Below, piece after piece: positions 9,021 to 17,885 of a stretch of DNA of 64,000 nucleotides. This DNA comes from Pusillimonas sp. TS35. Its GTDB lineage: Bacteria; Pseudomonadota; Gammaproteobacteria; Burkholderiales; Burkholderiaceae_B. The stretch spans positions 186,001 to 250,000 of the forward strand of contig NZ_WWER01000005.1 in NCBI RefSeq assembly GCF_009857885.1, in the 5' to 3' direction. A program made the translations under genes and the position numbers. Within the stretch, counting starts at the first letter, position 1. Every line of letters begins with the position of its first letter. Under the pieces are notes generated by a model. That model was not told where the DNA came from. It did no database searches and saw nothing but the letters and a program-made list of their open reading frames with translations.

Positions 9021-10340
9021 ATGGCCATGCTCACGAAGAAGAATCTTTATCCAGACTATTTGACCGCCTCGGGGTGGAACGCGCTTTTGTCGCCCAGGGC
9101 CGCATACACGCGGCTTCCGCCTTCGCGACGGTTCAAGACTGTCGTCATTGGCGCCGGGTACACCGGCCTGGCGGCGGCACGCCGTTTCGCGGAGCTTGAG
9201 CCCGCGCAGCAGGTGCTTGTAATCGATGCAAGCACTGTGGGAGAAGGCGCTGCGGGTAGAAACTCCGGTTTTCTGAGCAGGCTGCCTAACAGGCCGCGCG
9301 CCAATCGTCATGGCACGGTGGAAGACGCGGCACAGCGCCAGATGCGCATCTACAAGGCCGGCAATACATGGTTGCGCGAACTGGTCGCCGAGCACAACAT
9401 CGATTGTGAGTGGGATGAGACGTCTCCGCGATTCAGCGCTGCAGCCACCGCCGCAGGCGTGCAGAGCCTGCAAGCGACGGCGCGCAGCTATAAACGCTGG
9501 GGCGTTCCGTGTGAAGAATTCGACGTTTCCGCCTTGCAACAACGGATCGGCACGGATTATTACCAGTATGGCTATCAGACGCCCTACAATACCTTCGTCC
9601 AGCCGGCAGCATTGATACGCGGCCTGGCGGATTCGCTGCCCGAAAACGTCCAGTTGGTGGAGTGCCTGCCAGCGAGCCGCATCGATCATGGACATGGCCG
9701 GCATATTGTTCACACTCGGGCCGGTGCATTCGAATGCGACCGGCTGATCGTCGCAAACAATGGGTTTGCGCGCCGCCTCGGCATACTCAAAGATCGCCTT
9801 ATCACCATTTACACGTATGCCGGCTTGACCGTGCCGCTTGACCACACAGAACAAAGCAAGCTGGGTAAAGTGCCCGCCTGGGGCATCATCCCGGCCCATC
9901 GCCTGGGATCCACGCTGCGTAAAACCCGCGATGGCCGCTTCATGGTGCGCAGCGCCTATTCATACGAACGGGAACTGCCGCCCGATCAGGTCGGCGCTAT
10001 GCTCTCCCAGCTATACCGTAATCGTTACCCGCACATGAGATCGCATGTTTTCGAGCACGTGTGGGGTGGCTGCACCGCCCTTACACTGAACGGCGGCATG
10101 TACTTCGGCGAGGTTCGGCCCGGTCTGTATGCGTCGGCCGGCTGCAATGGGGCAGGCGTGTTGCGTGGCAGCATCCAGGGCAAACTGCTGGCCGAACTGG
10201 CATGCCGCGAAGATTCCGATACGCTATCCGATTTGATGAAACTGGAAGGCCCCAATTGGATTCCTCCCGAACCCATGCGCAAAATCGGCGTATTGTCCGT
10301 GATTGCCATGGAGCGGCGCAAAGCGGGGCTGGAGCGATAA
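9021..10340 (+). CDS. FAD-dependent oxidoreductase, DAO family (PuuB/amino-acid oxidase-like)
   Basis: A 439-residue flavoenzyme of the DAO superfamily. The dinucleotide-binding motif is VVIGAGYTGLAAARRF at ~residues 41-56, followed by an acidic residue that binds the FAD ribose (VIDAST) and GAAGRNSGF, which contacts the flavin. C-terminal FAD contacts are GLYASAGCNGAGVLRGS. Family members oxidise primary or secondary amines (gamma-glutamylputrescine, sarcosine, D-amino acids), releasing aldehyde or keto acid and ammonia or amine. Its place just after a polyamine-type importer suggests it acts on the imported compound, but the substrate is an inference. Start at 9021 or the in-frame ATG at 9027; neither has a strong ribosome-binding site. 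Confidence 0.9.
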   Translation: MAMLTKKNLYPDYLTASGWNALLSPRAAYTRLPPSRRFKTVVIGAGYTGLAAARRFAELEPAQQVLVIDASTVGEGAAGRNSGFLSRLPNRPRANRHGTVEDAAQRQMRIYKAGNTWLRELVAEHNIDCEWDETSPRFSAAATAAGVQSLQATARSYKRWGVPCEEFDVSALQQRIGTDYYQYGYQTPYNTFVQPAALIRGLADSLPENVQLVECLPASRIDHGHGRHIVHTRAGAFECDRLIVANNGFARRLGILKDRLITIYTYAGLTVPLDHTEQSKLGKVPAWGIIPAHRLGSTLRKTRDGRFMVRSAYSYERELPPDQVGAMLSQLYRNRYPHMRSHVFEHVWGGCTALTLNGGMYFGEVRPGLYASAGCNGAGVLRGSIQGKLLAELACREDSDTLSDLMKLEGPNWIPPEPMRKIGVLSVIAMERRKAGLER

Positions 10341-10377
10341 GGGGGGGGCAGATGCTCGTTCGGCGCCGCGAAGTCGT

Positions 10378-10653
10378 CTAACGCGTCTTGCACTGAAATA
10401 CTGTCATACCGCGCCGGATCAATGCATCTTCGATGGGTTGGATTAGATCCGTTTGTATCCCCAGGAGGATGAAAGCGCGCCCATCCCTCGAAACAATCAC
10501 CTCATCTCCTCCCTTCCGGCATGCGTTATCGTAAACGCGCCGGACGATACTAAGTATTGTGGGTTTTTGCGAGGCAATCCAGTCATCGCTCAGAAACTCG
10601 GGGAAGATCACCCAGAGAGCCAGATCGGTCGACGTCGTAAGAGTTGTTTCCAT
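10378..10653 (-). CDS. Small hypothetical protein (91 aa)
   Basis: A 91-residue frame with no family I recognise. It has a hydrophobic N-terminal third (LALWVIFPEFLSDDW), a basic middle (VRRVYDNACRKGGDEVIVSRDGRAFILLG) and a charged end. Composition and the alternation of hydrophobic and charged residues look like a soluble alpha/beta protein. There is no clear ribosome-binding site at 10653. It lies at the left edge of the AT-rich patch, convergent with the oxidoreductase. It could be real but unannotated, or a remnant. Confidence 0.45.
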   Translation of the reverse strand: METTLTTSTDLALWVIFPEFLSDDWIASQKPTILSIVRRVYDNACRKGGDEVIVSRDGRAFILLGIQTDLIQPIEDALIRRGMTVFQCKTR

Positions 10654-11051
10654 GCGGTGACACTAGCTGAGTGAAGCGGCATTGGCCATGCCGATTGTTG
10701 GGTAATTGCCGCAGGCGAATCCTTCGAATTCCCCGCGGCCTATTGGCTTATCGCGTCTCAGCATGTCCTTGATACGCGTGCCGATCATGGCAACTGGAAT
10801 ACCTCCACAACATCTTGTTGTGATTCCGGCGATCCCGTCATTGGCATATGGCCGTCGCATCTGATATTGCTGTTCGGTGGTTGATTGATAACAACAAATG
10901 AATTTTGTTTTGACGCGTGGATGCTTGAACCAAAAGATATGGGTGTCAAATATTCTTATGTATTAAGGAGATTAATAGCCTGAATATTCAAGGGATATGA
11001 GGCGTCAGGGTGCTGGTGTATTCAGGTAATTATTGAAACGAGCACGTGCTG
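10654..11051. other. AT-rich spacer with no convincing gene
   Basis: A 65-codon minus-strand frame (10663-10860) is the only coding candidate, and I recognise nothing in it. At about 10968-10974 there is a good ribosome-binding-like AAGGAG that is followed by no usable start codon, only ATT and then an early stop, as if a gene start had been lost. The drop in GC from ~10,860 onward marks the edge of an accessory patch. Confidence 0.4.
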
Positions 11052-12089
11052 CTATTGCCCGTTTCTCATGCGGCCTATCTCTGGAAACTTCGCCTTGCAA
11101 AGGTTGCGATATGCGCTTGGCGGCATGCCATAGCGCTTCTTGAACAATCTCGAGAAAGATCCAAAATCCGCAAAACCAGAGCACCACGAAATTTCAGATA
11201 TAGTAAGGTGAGTATCGTTTTGGTTGTTGAAGCGTTCGATCACACGCTCCAATCTCATATTCTGCAGGCGCTTGAGGAAACTGCTGTTCTCAGAGTAGCT
11301 GGCGAATAATTTGTGTATATATCGAATCGAAATACCAAAAACCCCAGCCATTTTCTTGGCATTCACTTCCGGATCTATATGGTGATCGCGCATCCAAAGC
11401 AGCATCAAATCATATAAATGCTTGCGCGCGCATTCCGAACGTCCATATTCAGATGAGGTTATGGCTACTTCCAAAGATTTACGTGAAACCATATGTATCA
11501 CAAGTGAGATCAAATGGTTGGATAACTCCTGTCGGCTCACCGGATTCTCACCGATAGTGGATATCAGTTCGGGGTCCAGGGCAGCCATGATTGCAGAAAT
11601 CAAGCGGGGCCAGCCGTGATCCGCTGAAAAACGCTTTCCTGCATGTGTTTCGAGGTTGCAAAGCCAGTCTTTGACAGTGGCATTGGATAAAGCCAGTATC
11701 GTGACATCGAGTATGGAGTCTTCGCGGATATAAGGACGCCTGGCGTCGATAAGTATCAGATCTCCTGCCTGTAGTATCTCATCGTGGCCATTATGTGTTA
11801 TGCGGCAAGCGACATTTGTTCTGAGAAGCAGCCAATCTGGCATATCGCCACGCGTCGCATTGATCTCGCGCCGCCCGCGGGCCGATGAGCAACTGTCGCC
11901 GCGCAGGAAGATTATTGTGGCGTTCCCCAAGTCATGGGCTTCAATATGTCCCTTGTAATCTTCATGCAGGCGTGACTCCATCGCCACGCGCAGAACACGG
12001 CGAGCAATAAAATTGTTCCAAAATTCAAAACGCTCTGGCTTTGCAATGCTTTGGGTGTCAAATACGAGTGGCGCCGCTATCTCCCTCAT
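11052..12089 (-). CDS. AraC-family transcriptional regulator
   Basis: 345 residues. The N-terminal ~200 residues look like an AraC-binding-like (cupin-type) sensory domain, with WNNFIARRVLRV near the start and LQAGDLILIDARRPY as the beta-barrel core. The C-terminal ~110 residues hold two helix-turn-helix motifs. The second includes ISEISWCSGFADFGSFSRLFKKRYGMPPSAYR, the AraC/XylS signature. A GAGGAG ribosome-binding site lies upstream of the ATG at 12089. The gene is clearly less GC-rich than the flanks, with many ATA and AGA-type codons, suggesting later acquisition. No target gene is obvious next to it: the 91-aa gene lies downstream and the empty AT-rich spacer upstream. Confidence 0.92.
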   Translation of the reverse strand: MREIAAPLVFDTQSIAKPERFEFWNNFIARRVLRVAMESRLHEDYKGHIEAHDLGNATIIFLRGDSCSSARGRREINATRGDMPDWLLLRTNVACRITHNGHDEILQAGDLILIDARRPYIREDSILDVTILALSNATVKDWLCNLETHAGKRFSADHGWPRLISAIMAALDPELISTIGENPVSRQELSNHLISLVIHMVSRKSLEVAITSSEYGRSECARKHLYDLMLLWMRDHHIDPEVNAKKMAGVFGISIRYIHKLFASYSENSSFLKRLQNMRLERVIERFNNQNDTHLTISEISWCSGFADFGSFSRLFKKRYGMPPSAYRNLCKAKFPEIGRMRNGQ

Positions 12090-13074
12090 TTATGCTTCTG
12101 CTCCTCAATATCCTAATCTGATAGATTGATATTTGTCGATTTGGCCCTATTTCGGTCAAGATCAGCAGCGTCTGTCCAGCCATGCATGATAGGGTTTTCA
12201 TAGGGGGGCGTACACGTTCAGCTATATCATTTTGTATTCTTTAGTATCTAAGAATTTAGGCCTCATTAGTTAAGCAATTTGTGAACTTACGCACCTCAAA
12301 AAACGCATTCGTGTAAAAACTCGTACATGTTCCGAGGATGGAAATTTTTTGGACGTCCAGATGTGATCAAGCGTTTTAAGTCGACGGGATGGGATGTGGT
12401 GCGGAGCCCTACCATGAGCATGTTTTGAATATAAATCTGATTTTCATTTTCGATGATCAGTTGGTAAAACAGTTGCCCACGCTCTGCCGGCACACAGGTG
12501 CGGTTTTGGGCTGGCACCCGGCAAACTGGACGGCTCAAGGGGCTGGTTACGGAGCGTATCTGACTGCGCGAGCTGCCGAAAATTGTGGCGTCGAAATCGA
12601 GCTTATGAAGGAGATCAATGCTGCCAGACACACAAGCTTGGCGCCAGGCAAAAAGAAGGACATCCGCATTGCTTTGCCCGATGCTCGTCAGCTTGGGTCA
12701 TGGAATGTAGAACAGTGGATAAGTTATTTTAGCTGTTCGCGAAATTCAGCCATGCGCTGTTGCTCAATATCTATTATTTGCGTTTCATCAACATTGCCCA
12801 ATGTGCAAGCTTCTTCTGAATCCTCTGACAACTCTTCTTCTGTAATACCAGGCGCTTCGATGTTCAAAATAATAATTTATAACGATACGGGAAATTTCAG
12901 CGCAGTGCAGGTGAAATCCACTGTTCGGGCAGGCGCCTTATTTTGTATAATTTATTTTATTTTTATATCGGCTAGTTTCGGCGGCTTATCGGGTCACAGA
13001 ACGCGGAAATACATGTGTCATACGAAGAGCTTGATAAAGGACGAATGTGTGTCCGGCAACTACGATGAATAAAG
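12090..13074. other. AT-rich intergenic patch with doubtful small frames
   Basis: About 1 kb without a recognisable gene. Frames present are a minus-strand 111-codon frame from GTG (12296-12631), a plus-strand 227-codon frame (12389-13072) and a 47-codon acidic minus-strand frame (12724-12867). They overlap one another on opposite strands, so at most some are real. A near-consensus TATAAT lies at 12946-12951, and a strong hairpin terminator follows at 13075. The composition differs sharply from the rne gene that begins at 13183. Confidence 0.5.
12724..12867 (-). CDS. Possible small acidic protein (47 aa), TTG start
   Basis: From the TTG at 12867 to the TAA at 12724-12726 the frame encodes a 47-residue peptide rich in Glu and Asp with a helical, charged C-terminus (IDIEQQRMAEFREQLK). 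Wording of this sort is typical of small antitoxins or structural tails, but I recognise no family. There is an in-frame stop just upstream, no ATG and no ribosome-binding site, so it may equally be the decayed end of a lost gene. Confidence 0.2.
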   Translation of the reverse strand: MNIEAPGITEEELSEDSEEACTLGNVDETQIIDIEQQRMAEFREQLK

Positions 13075-13117
13075 CGAAAAGCGGCGCCCCCCGAAAGGAG
13101 CGCCGCTTTTCGTTTTT
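12946..13117 (+). ncRNA. Candidate small RNA: promoter box to strong terminator
   Basis: A consensus TATAAT at 12946-12951 (the -35 is weak) is followed ~125 bp later by a 13-bp perfect hairpin with TTTTT on the plus strand. A transcript of roughly 155-160 nt would result. No convincing reading frame lies between; the longest in-frame product is the low-complexity tail of a doubtful frame. This is inferred from signals only. Confidence 0.25.
13075..13117 (+). terminator. Strong hairpin terminator between the AT-rich patch and rne
   Basis: Arms CGAAAAGCGGCGC (13075-13087) and GCGCCGCTTTTCG (13100-13112) pair perfectly over 13 bp. TTTTT follows at 13113-13117 on the plus strand. On the minus strand the hairpin is followed only by CTTTATT. 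It probably ends rne mRNA coming from the right, but the better T-run faces a plus-strand transcript. Confidence 0.85.
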
Positions 13118-13182
13118 GACGAGTGGCCCGCTTTGTAGATTGATTGGGTGTTGAAAACCCCTTGTTTAGGCGGGCCCTGACC

Positions 13183-16100
13183 TCAGTGCGTTTCCACCTG
13201 TTGCAGGGGCTGGTCAGCCACGGCGGCGACCGGCTTGCGGGCGCGACCCAAGCGTACCGCAGGCTCGGGCGCCGCCGGAGCGGGCGCGAAGCGGGTTTCG
13301 ATCAGCTGCATACCTGCGTCGGAGAGTACCTTGTCGAAGCCTGCGCCGGTGACGGCGGTGTGGCCGGGATGGTCGTCGGCGGCGGTGGTTTCCGCCTCTT
13401 CAACCTCGGACTCGGCCACAACGGGCGCGGCATTGCCGTTTATCGCTGGTGCGGGTGCGGGCTCGGCGGCTTCGGCTTCGGCAATACGGGCGAGTGCGGC
13501 GGGTTCGACAGCAACGGCCGATTCGTCAACAGATCCGGCAACTTCCTCGACCTCGGCGGGTTCAGCGGCCTGCTGGACGACTGACGTGCGGGCTGCTGCC
13601 ACGCCGCCAGCGTCGTCGCTTGCCCCGGTGCTAGCCGGGGCGGCTGCTGTATATGATGCTTCGGTGCTTGCTGGGGTGTCTGCCTCACGTGCGTCGGCGT
13701 TTGCCGATGCGGTTGCAACGCTTTCCGCAGCGCTTGCAACAGCCGGCTGCCAGGCGGGCTTGCTGATGGCTGCCTGCTTTTCAGCCGTGGAGGCTTCGCT
13801 GGCGACGACTTCGTCGGTCTGCGCTGCAGCAGGGGCGGCGCGTGGCGTTTCGGTTGTTGCCTGGGCTTCAGCCGGGAAGGCAACAGCGACGGGCTCGGCG
13901 CCCCTGCCCGTTTCGACTGCCGGCGCTGCCTCGGTCGAGCTTGCTTGTGTAGCTTTACCGTCTTCGGCGGATTCGGCCTGGATGGCGTCTGCCTGGGCCA
14001 CGGCTTCGTCGCTGCCTTCGGCCGGCGTATCGCCCGCTACTGCTGCGTCGGTGGCATCGCCACTGCGGCGGCCGCGGCGGCTGCGACGGCGGCGGCGCTT
14101 GCGCTCGGGATCGACCTGCTCGCCGTCTTCTCCATCGCGCGCCTCAGTGGTGGCGAAGGTGTCATCCTCGGGCTGCTCAGTGAGGGCCTGGGAGCGAACC
14201 TCCTCTTGGCTGACGGGCGGCGTCGGGATCGCGGTTTCCATAGCCTCGGCGGCAACGACCGTGCCTGCGGCTGCACCTGCGGCCGTTGTGGCGATCATGG
14301 TATCGGTGTCAGCGGCATCGCTCACCCCATCTTCGCGGCGGTTGCGGCCGCGCCCGCGGCGGTTGCGGCCACGGCCGTTTGTTGCAGTTGCGCTAGCGGC
14401 CTCGCCTGCCTGAGGCGCTGCGACCGCGGCCGGGCGCTGCAGCTCTTCCTGGGGGCGTGCAGCCTCGGGCACGGCCTGCCGGCGCGGCTTGGCCGCGACA
14501 TGTTCGGCAGCCTTGACTTCGGCGTCGGGGCGGCGCTCGTTGCGGCGCTGGCGGGAGCGTTCACCGCCCATCGAGCGTTCCCGCCGCTCGTTGCCGCGCG
14601 CAGCGCGCTGGCGGTTGGCGGAAGCGGGTTTGGTGTCGGCAGCGGCCGGCTGCTGCTCGGTGGCAGGCGCTGCTGACGAGCCAGCCAGCCAGCCGAACAG
14701 CCGCTTGAACAGACCGCCGGACGCTTTCGACGCCGCAACCGGCGCGGCGGGAGCGGACTCGACATGGCGGGGTGCCGGCTGCGAATGAGCGATGCTCTTG
14801 ACCAGCGCCTCGGGACGCGTACTTGCTTCTTGGGCGCGGCTGGGGGCCCAGGTGGTAGGCGCTTCGGGCTGGGTGACCAGCTCGATGCTGGTCTTGTTGT
14901 CTTCCAGGCGCGGATCGTCGTGACGCAAGCGCTCGATGTGGTGGTGCGGCGTCTCGAGGTTTTTGTTGGGGATGAGGATGAGGTTGACCTTCAGGCGCGA
15001 CTCGATCTTGGCGATGTCGTGGCGCTTTTCGTTGAGCAGGAAGGTGGCCACATCGACCGGCACTTGCGCGTGCAGGGCGGCGGTGCCTTCTTTCATGGCT
15101 TCTTCCTGCAGCAGGCGCAACACCTGAAGGGCGCTGGATTCCGCGTCGCGAATCACGCCGGTGCCGTTGCAGCGCGGGCAGGTGATGTGCGAACCTTCAT
15201 TCAGGGCCGGGCGCAGGCGCTGGCGTGACAGCTCCATCAGGCCGAAGCGCGAGATCTTGCCCATCTGCACACGGGCGCGGTCGAAATGCAGGGCATCACG
15301 CAGGCGCTGTTCGACGGCGCGCTGGTTTTTGTTGTCCTCCATATCGATGAAATCGATCACGATCAGGCCGCCCAGGTCGCGCAGGCGCAACTGGCGGGCC
15401 ACTTCATCGGCCGCTTCCAGGTTGGTGCGCATGGCGGTTTCTTCGATGTCGGCGCCACGCGTGGAGCGGGCGGAGTTGACGTCGATGGCAACCAGGGCCT
15501 CAGTGTGGTCGATTACCACTGAACCACCCGAGGGCAACTGCACGGTGCGCGAGTAGGCGGTTTCGATCTGGTGTTCGATCTGAAAGCGCGAGAACAGCGG
15601 GATGTCGTCGCGGTACATCTTGACGCGCTGGACATTGTCCGGCATTACCACGCTCATGAAGGCGGTGGCTTGTTCGAAAATGTCGTCGGTATCGATCAGG
15701 ATCTCGCCGATTTCGGGCGAATAGTAGTCGCGGATGGCGCGAATGACCAGGCTCGATTCCAGGTAGATAAGGATCGGGGCCTTGTTTTCGTTGGCCGCGA
15801 TGTCAATGGCGCTCCACAATTGCAGCAGATAGGAAAGGTCCCACTGCAACTCTTCGACCGAACGGCCGATGCCGGCGGTGCGGGCGATGATGCTCATACC
15901 CTGCGGCAGATCGAGCTGATCCATCGTTTCGCGCAGCTCTTGGCGGTCTTCGCCCTCGACGCGGCGTGATACGCCGCCACCCCGGGGGTTGTTGGGCATC
16001 AGCACCAGGTAGCGGCCGGCCAGCGAAATAAAGGTGGTGAGGGCGGCGCCTTTGTTGCCGCGTTCTTCTTTTTCGACCTGGATGATGAGTTCCTGGCCTT

Positions 16101-16383
16101 CAGTGAGCGCATCCTGGATACGCGCGCTGCGTACATCTACGCCTTCCTTGAAATAGCTCCGTGCGACTTCTTTGAAGGGCAGAAAGCCGTGGCGCTCTTC
16201 GCCATAGTTGACGAAGCAGGCTTCGAGGCCCGGTTCGATGCGGGTGATGACGCCTTTGTAGATATTGCCTTTGCGCTGTTCACGCCCGGCGGTTTCGATG
16301 TCAAGGTCGATCAGTTTCTGACCATCGACAATGGCGACGCGTAGTTCTTCTTGGTGCGTCGCGTTGAACAACATCCGTTTCAT
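13183..16383 (-). CDS. rne: Ribonuclease E
   Basis: RNase E starts mRNA decay and processes rRNA and tRNA; it cleaves AU-rich single-stranded RNA and scaffolds the degradosome. From the ATG at 16383, with GGAG at proper spacing and the family N-terminus MKRMLFNATHQEELRVAIVD, the protein has 1066 residues. An upstream in-frame ATG at 16404 adds seven residues and is less likely. An S1 domain lies at ~35-120. The catalytic DNase-I-like domain contains the metal aspartates in ALVAIDVNSARSTRG and LIVIDFIDMEDNKN. The Zn-link is CPRCNGTG near 400. The last ~550 residues are low-complexity: arginine-rich blocks (RNA binding) followed by long Ala/Glu/Val-rich disordered sequence. It diverges from rluC, as in E. 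coli. Confidence 0.97.
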   Translation of the reverse strand: MKRMLFNATHQEELRVAIVDGQKLIDLDIETAGREQRKGNIYKGVITRIEPGLEACFVNYGEERHGFLPFKEVARSYFKEGVDVRSARIQDALTEGQELIIQVEKEERGNKGAALTTFISLAGRYLVLMPNNPRGGGVSRRVEGEDRQELRETMDQLDLPQGMSIIARTAGIGRSVEELQWDLSYLLQLWSAIDIAANENKAPILIYLESSLVIRAIRDYYSPEIGEILIDTDDIFEQATAFMSVVMPDNVQRVKMYRDDIPLFSRFQIEHQIETAYSRTVQLPSGGSVVIDHTEALVAIDVNSARSTRGADIEETAMRTNLEAADEVARQLRLRDLGGLIVIDFIDMEDNKNQRAVEQRLRDALHFDRARVQMGKISRFGLMELSRQRLRPALNEGSHITCPRCNGTGVIRDAESSALQVLRLLQEEAMKEGTAALHAQVPVDVATFLLNEKRHDIAKIESRLKVNLILIPNKNLETPHHHIERLRHDDPRLEDNKTSIELVTQPEAPTTWAPSRAQEASTRPEALVKSIAHSQPAPRHVESAPAAPVAASKASGGLFKRLFGWLAGSSAAPATEQQPAAADTKPASANRQRAARGNERRERSMGGERSRQRRNERRPDAEVKAAEHVAAKPRRQAVPEAARPQEELQRPAAVAAPQAGEAASATATNGRGRNRRGRGRNRREDGVSDAADTDTMIATTAAGAAAGTVVAAEAMETAIPTPPVSQEEVRSQALTEQPEDDTFATTEARDGEDGEQVDPERKRRRRRSRRGRRSGDATDAAVAGDTPAEGSDEAVAQADAIQAESAEDGKATQASSTEAAPAVETGRGAEPVAVAFPAEAQATTETPRAAPAAAQTDEVVASEASTAEKQAAISKPAWQPAVASAAESVATASANADAREADTPASTEASYTAAAPASTGASDDAGGVAAARTSVVQQAAEPAEVEEVAGSVDESAVAVEPAALARIAEAEAAEPAPAPAINGNAAPVVAESEVEEAETTAADDHPGHTAVTGAGFDKVLSDAGMQLIETRFAPAPAAPEPAVRLGRARKPVAAVADQPLQQVETH

Positions 16384-16871
16384 GAGGTGATTCTCCGTAG
16401 TCATGGCGCACCGTAATACGGCGCACGACCGCGGGTCACTCGGTGTGTGGCGCTAAATCTGCATTGGGGGGCGTGCTGACGGCGTCAGTCCGCGCCCCAC
16501 CTGTGTCGGAAGGGCACGGCGTACGGAAGGTAGGTACGCGGTTCGGTCAGCAGGAAGGTCAGGGTCACGATGAGTGTTGACGAAAATTGCTGGAACGGCA
16601 GACGCGGGTATGACGCGCCTGGTGCATAAAACTTAGACATCGGCAAAAGATTCAGCGTCGCACGCGGGCTGTTGGCTGCATGCCGACAGCGGGCTGTTCG
16701 CCCTGTAACTGTCCGGCAGATTTTGCTGGCCCGGCGACCTTATGACCCAGAAGCTGAAACCAAGGCATTACAATACGGCCTGTTCGACCGACGGAGACGC
16801 ACCATTTGCATCTCTACGTTAGTCGTGTTTCAGCTTCTATAGGCTGACACGATTATATTCCCCTTTTCCCT
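16384..16871. promoter_or_regulatory. Divergent rne / rluC control region
   Basis: 488 bp without a gene. On the rne side the length suggests a long 5' leader; in E. coli rne has a 361-nt leader through which RNase E controls its own mRNA. A hairpin (GCGCCGTA with ACGGTGCGC, one bulge) sits just upstream of the rne start, and GCGGGCTGTT occurs twice at ~16,665-16,700. On the rluC side TACAAT at 16769-16774 is a plausible -10. The roles are inferred. Confidence 0.5.
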
Positions 16872-17885
16872 ATGCGCAAAATTGTTGTTCAAATCAACCC
16901 CGGGCCACGTGTGCGGCTGATCGAAATCAGCCCCGAGCAGGCCGGCCAGCGTATCGACAACTTTTTGTTGCGCGAATGCAAAGGGGTGCCCAAGAGCCAC
17001 CTGTATAAAGCCATACGAAATGGCGAAGTGCGGGTAAACAAGGGGCGCGTCCAGGCCGAGTACCGGCTGGCGGACGGCGACATCGTGCGCGTGCCACCGC
17101 TGCGGTTGCCGCAGGCCGAGGCGCCGCGTTACGTACCCGCCGGCGACTTTCGGGTGGTGTTCGAAGACGATGCCATGCTGGTGATCGACAAGCCGGCTGG
17201 CGTCGCCGTGCACGGCGGTAGTGGCGTTTCGTTCGGCGTCATAGAGCAATTGCGTGCGGCACGCCCCGAGGCGCGCTTTCTCGAGCTGGCCCATAGGCTG
17301 GACCGCGAAACGTCGGGCCTGCTCATGCTTGCCAAGCAGCGCAAGGCGTTGTTGCGCCTGCACGACATGATGCGTGAAGGGGAAGGGCGCAAGCAGTATC
17401 AGGCATTGGTAGTGGGCGACTGGGTGAACGAGCGGCAGCACCTGCGGCAGCCGCTGCTCAAATACCTGACACCGGCGGGTGAGCGCAGGGTGCGGGTAGA
17501 TGCGCAGGGCAAGCATGCCCACACCATTGTCACGCTGCGGCAGCGCTATGGCCACTACACACTGGTGGGGGCGGAATTGCGCACTGGCCGTACGCATCAG
17601 ATCCGTGTGCACCTGGCGTCATCGGGTTTTCCGATTGTAGGTGACGAAAAATACGGGCGGGACGACGTCCGTGCGCTGTTTTTTCGCCTGGGCCTGCGTC
17701 GTATGTTTTTGCATGCCGGCCGGCTCGATATCGCCCATCCGCTATCGGGCGAACCGCTGGCGCTCGAGGCGCCGCTACCGCCAGAGTGTGAGGCGATCCT
17801 GCGCTATCTTGAGCAGCATCCCGATCTTCAATCATCCGACGCCGGGCCTGCCCGGCGCGCGACCCGGAGCCAACTCGCAACATGA
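16872..17885 (+). CDS. rluC: 23S rRNA pseudouridine synthase
   Basis: RluC converts uridines 955, 2504 and 2580 (E. coli numbering) of 23S rRNA to pseudouridine. The 337-residue protein has an N-terminal S4 RNA-binding domain (~residues 15-75, with AGQRIDNFLLRECKGVPKSHLYKAIR). The RluA-type catalytic domain has its nucleophilic aspartate in AHRLDRETSGLLMLAK. RTGRTHQIRVHLASSGFPIVGDEKYG is the second conserved motif. It is divergent to rne, the same arrangement as E. coli. Its stop overlaps the next gene as ATGA. Confidence 0.96.
   Translation: MRKIVVQINPGPRVRLIEISPEQAGQRIDNFLLRECKGVPKSHLYKAIRNGEVRVNKGRVQAEYRLADGDIVRVPPLRLPQAEAPRYVPAGDFRVVFEDDAMLVIDKPAGVAVHGGSGVSFGVIEQLRAARPEARFLELAHRLDRETSGLLMLAKQRKALLRLHDMMREGEGRKQYQALVVGDWVNERQHLRQPLLKYLTPAGERRVRVDAQGKHAHTIVTLRQRYGHYTLVGAELRTGRTHQIRVHLASSGFPIVGDEKYGRDDVRALFFRLGLRRMFLHAGRLDIAHPLSGEPLALEAPLPPECEAILRYLEQHPDLQSSDAGPARRATRSQLAT

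Noticed and set aside
10663-10860. A 65-codon minus-strand frame
   Set aside because: No recognisable motif, and it lies in the GC transition zone; not called as a gene.
12389-13072. A 227-codon plus-strand frame ending just before the terminator at 13075
   Set aside because: No family resemblance, low-complexity middle, no ribosome-binding site, and it overlaps other frames on both strands. Its placement just before a terminator is noted, but coding is not supported.
13235-14413. A 392-codon plus-strand frame inside rne
   Set aside because: It mirrors the low-complexity Ala/Glu-rich tail of RNase E and is a compositional artefact.
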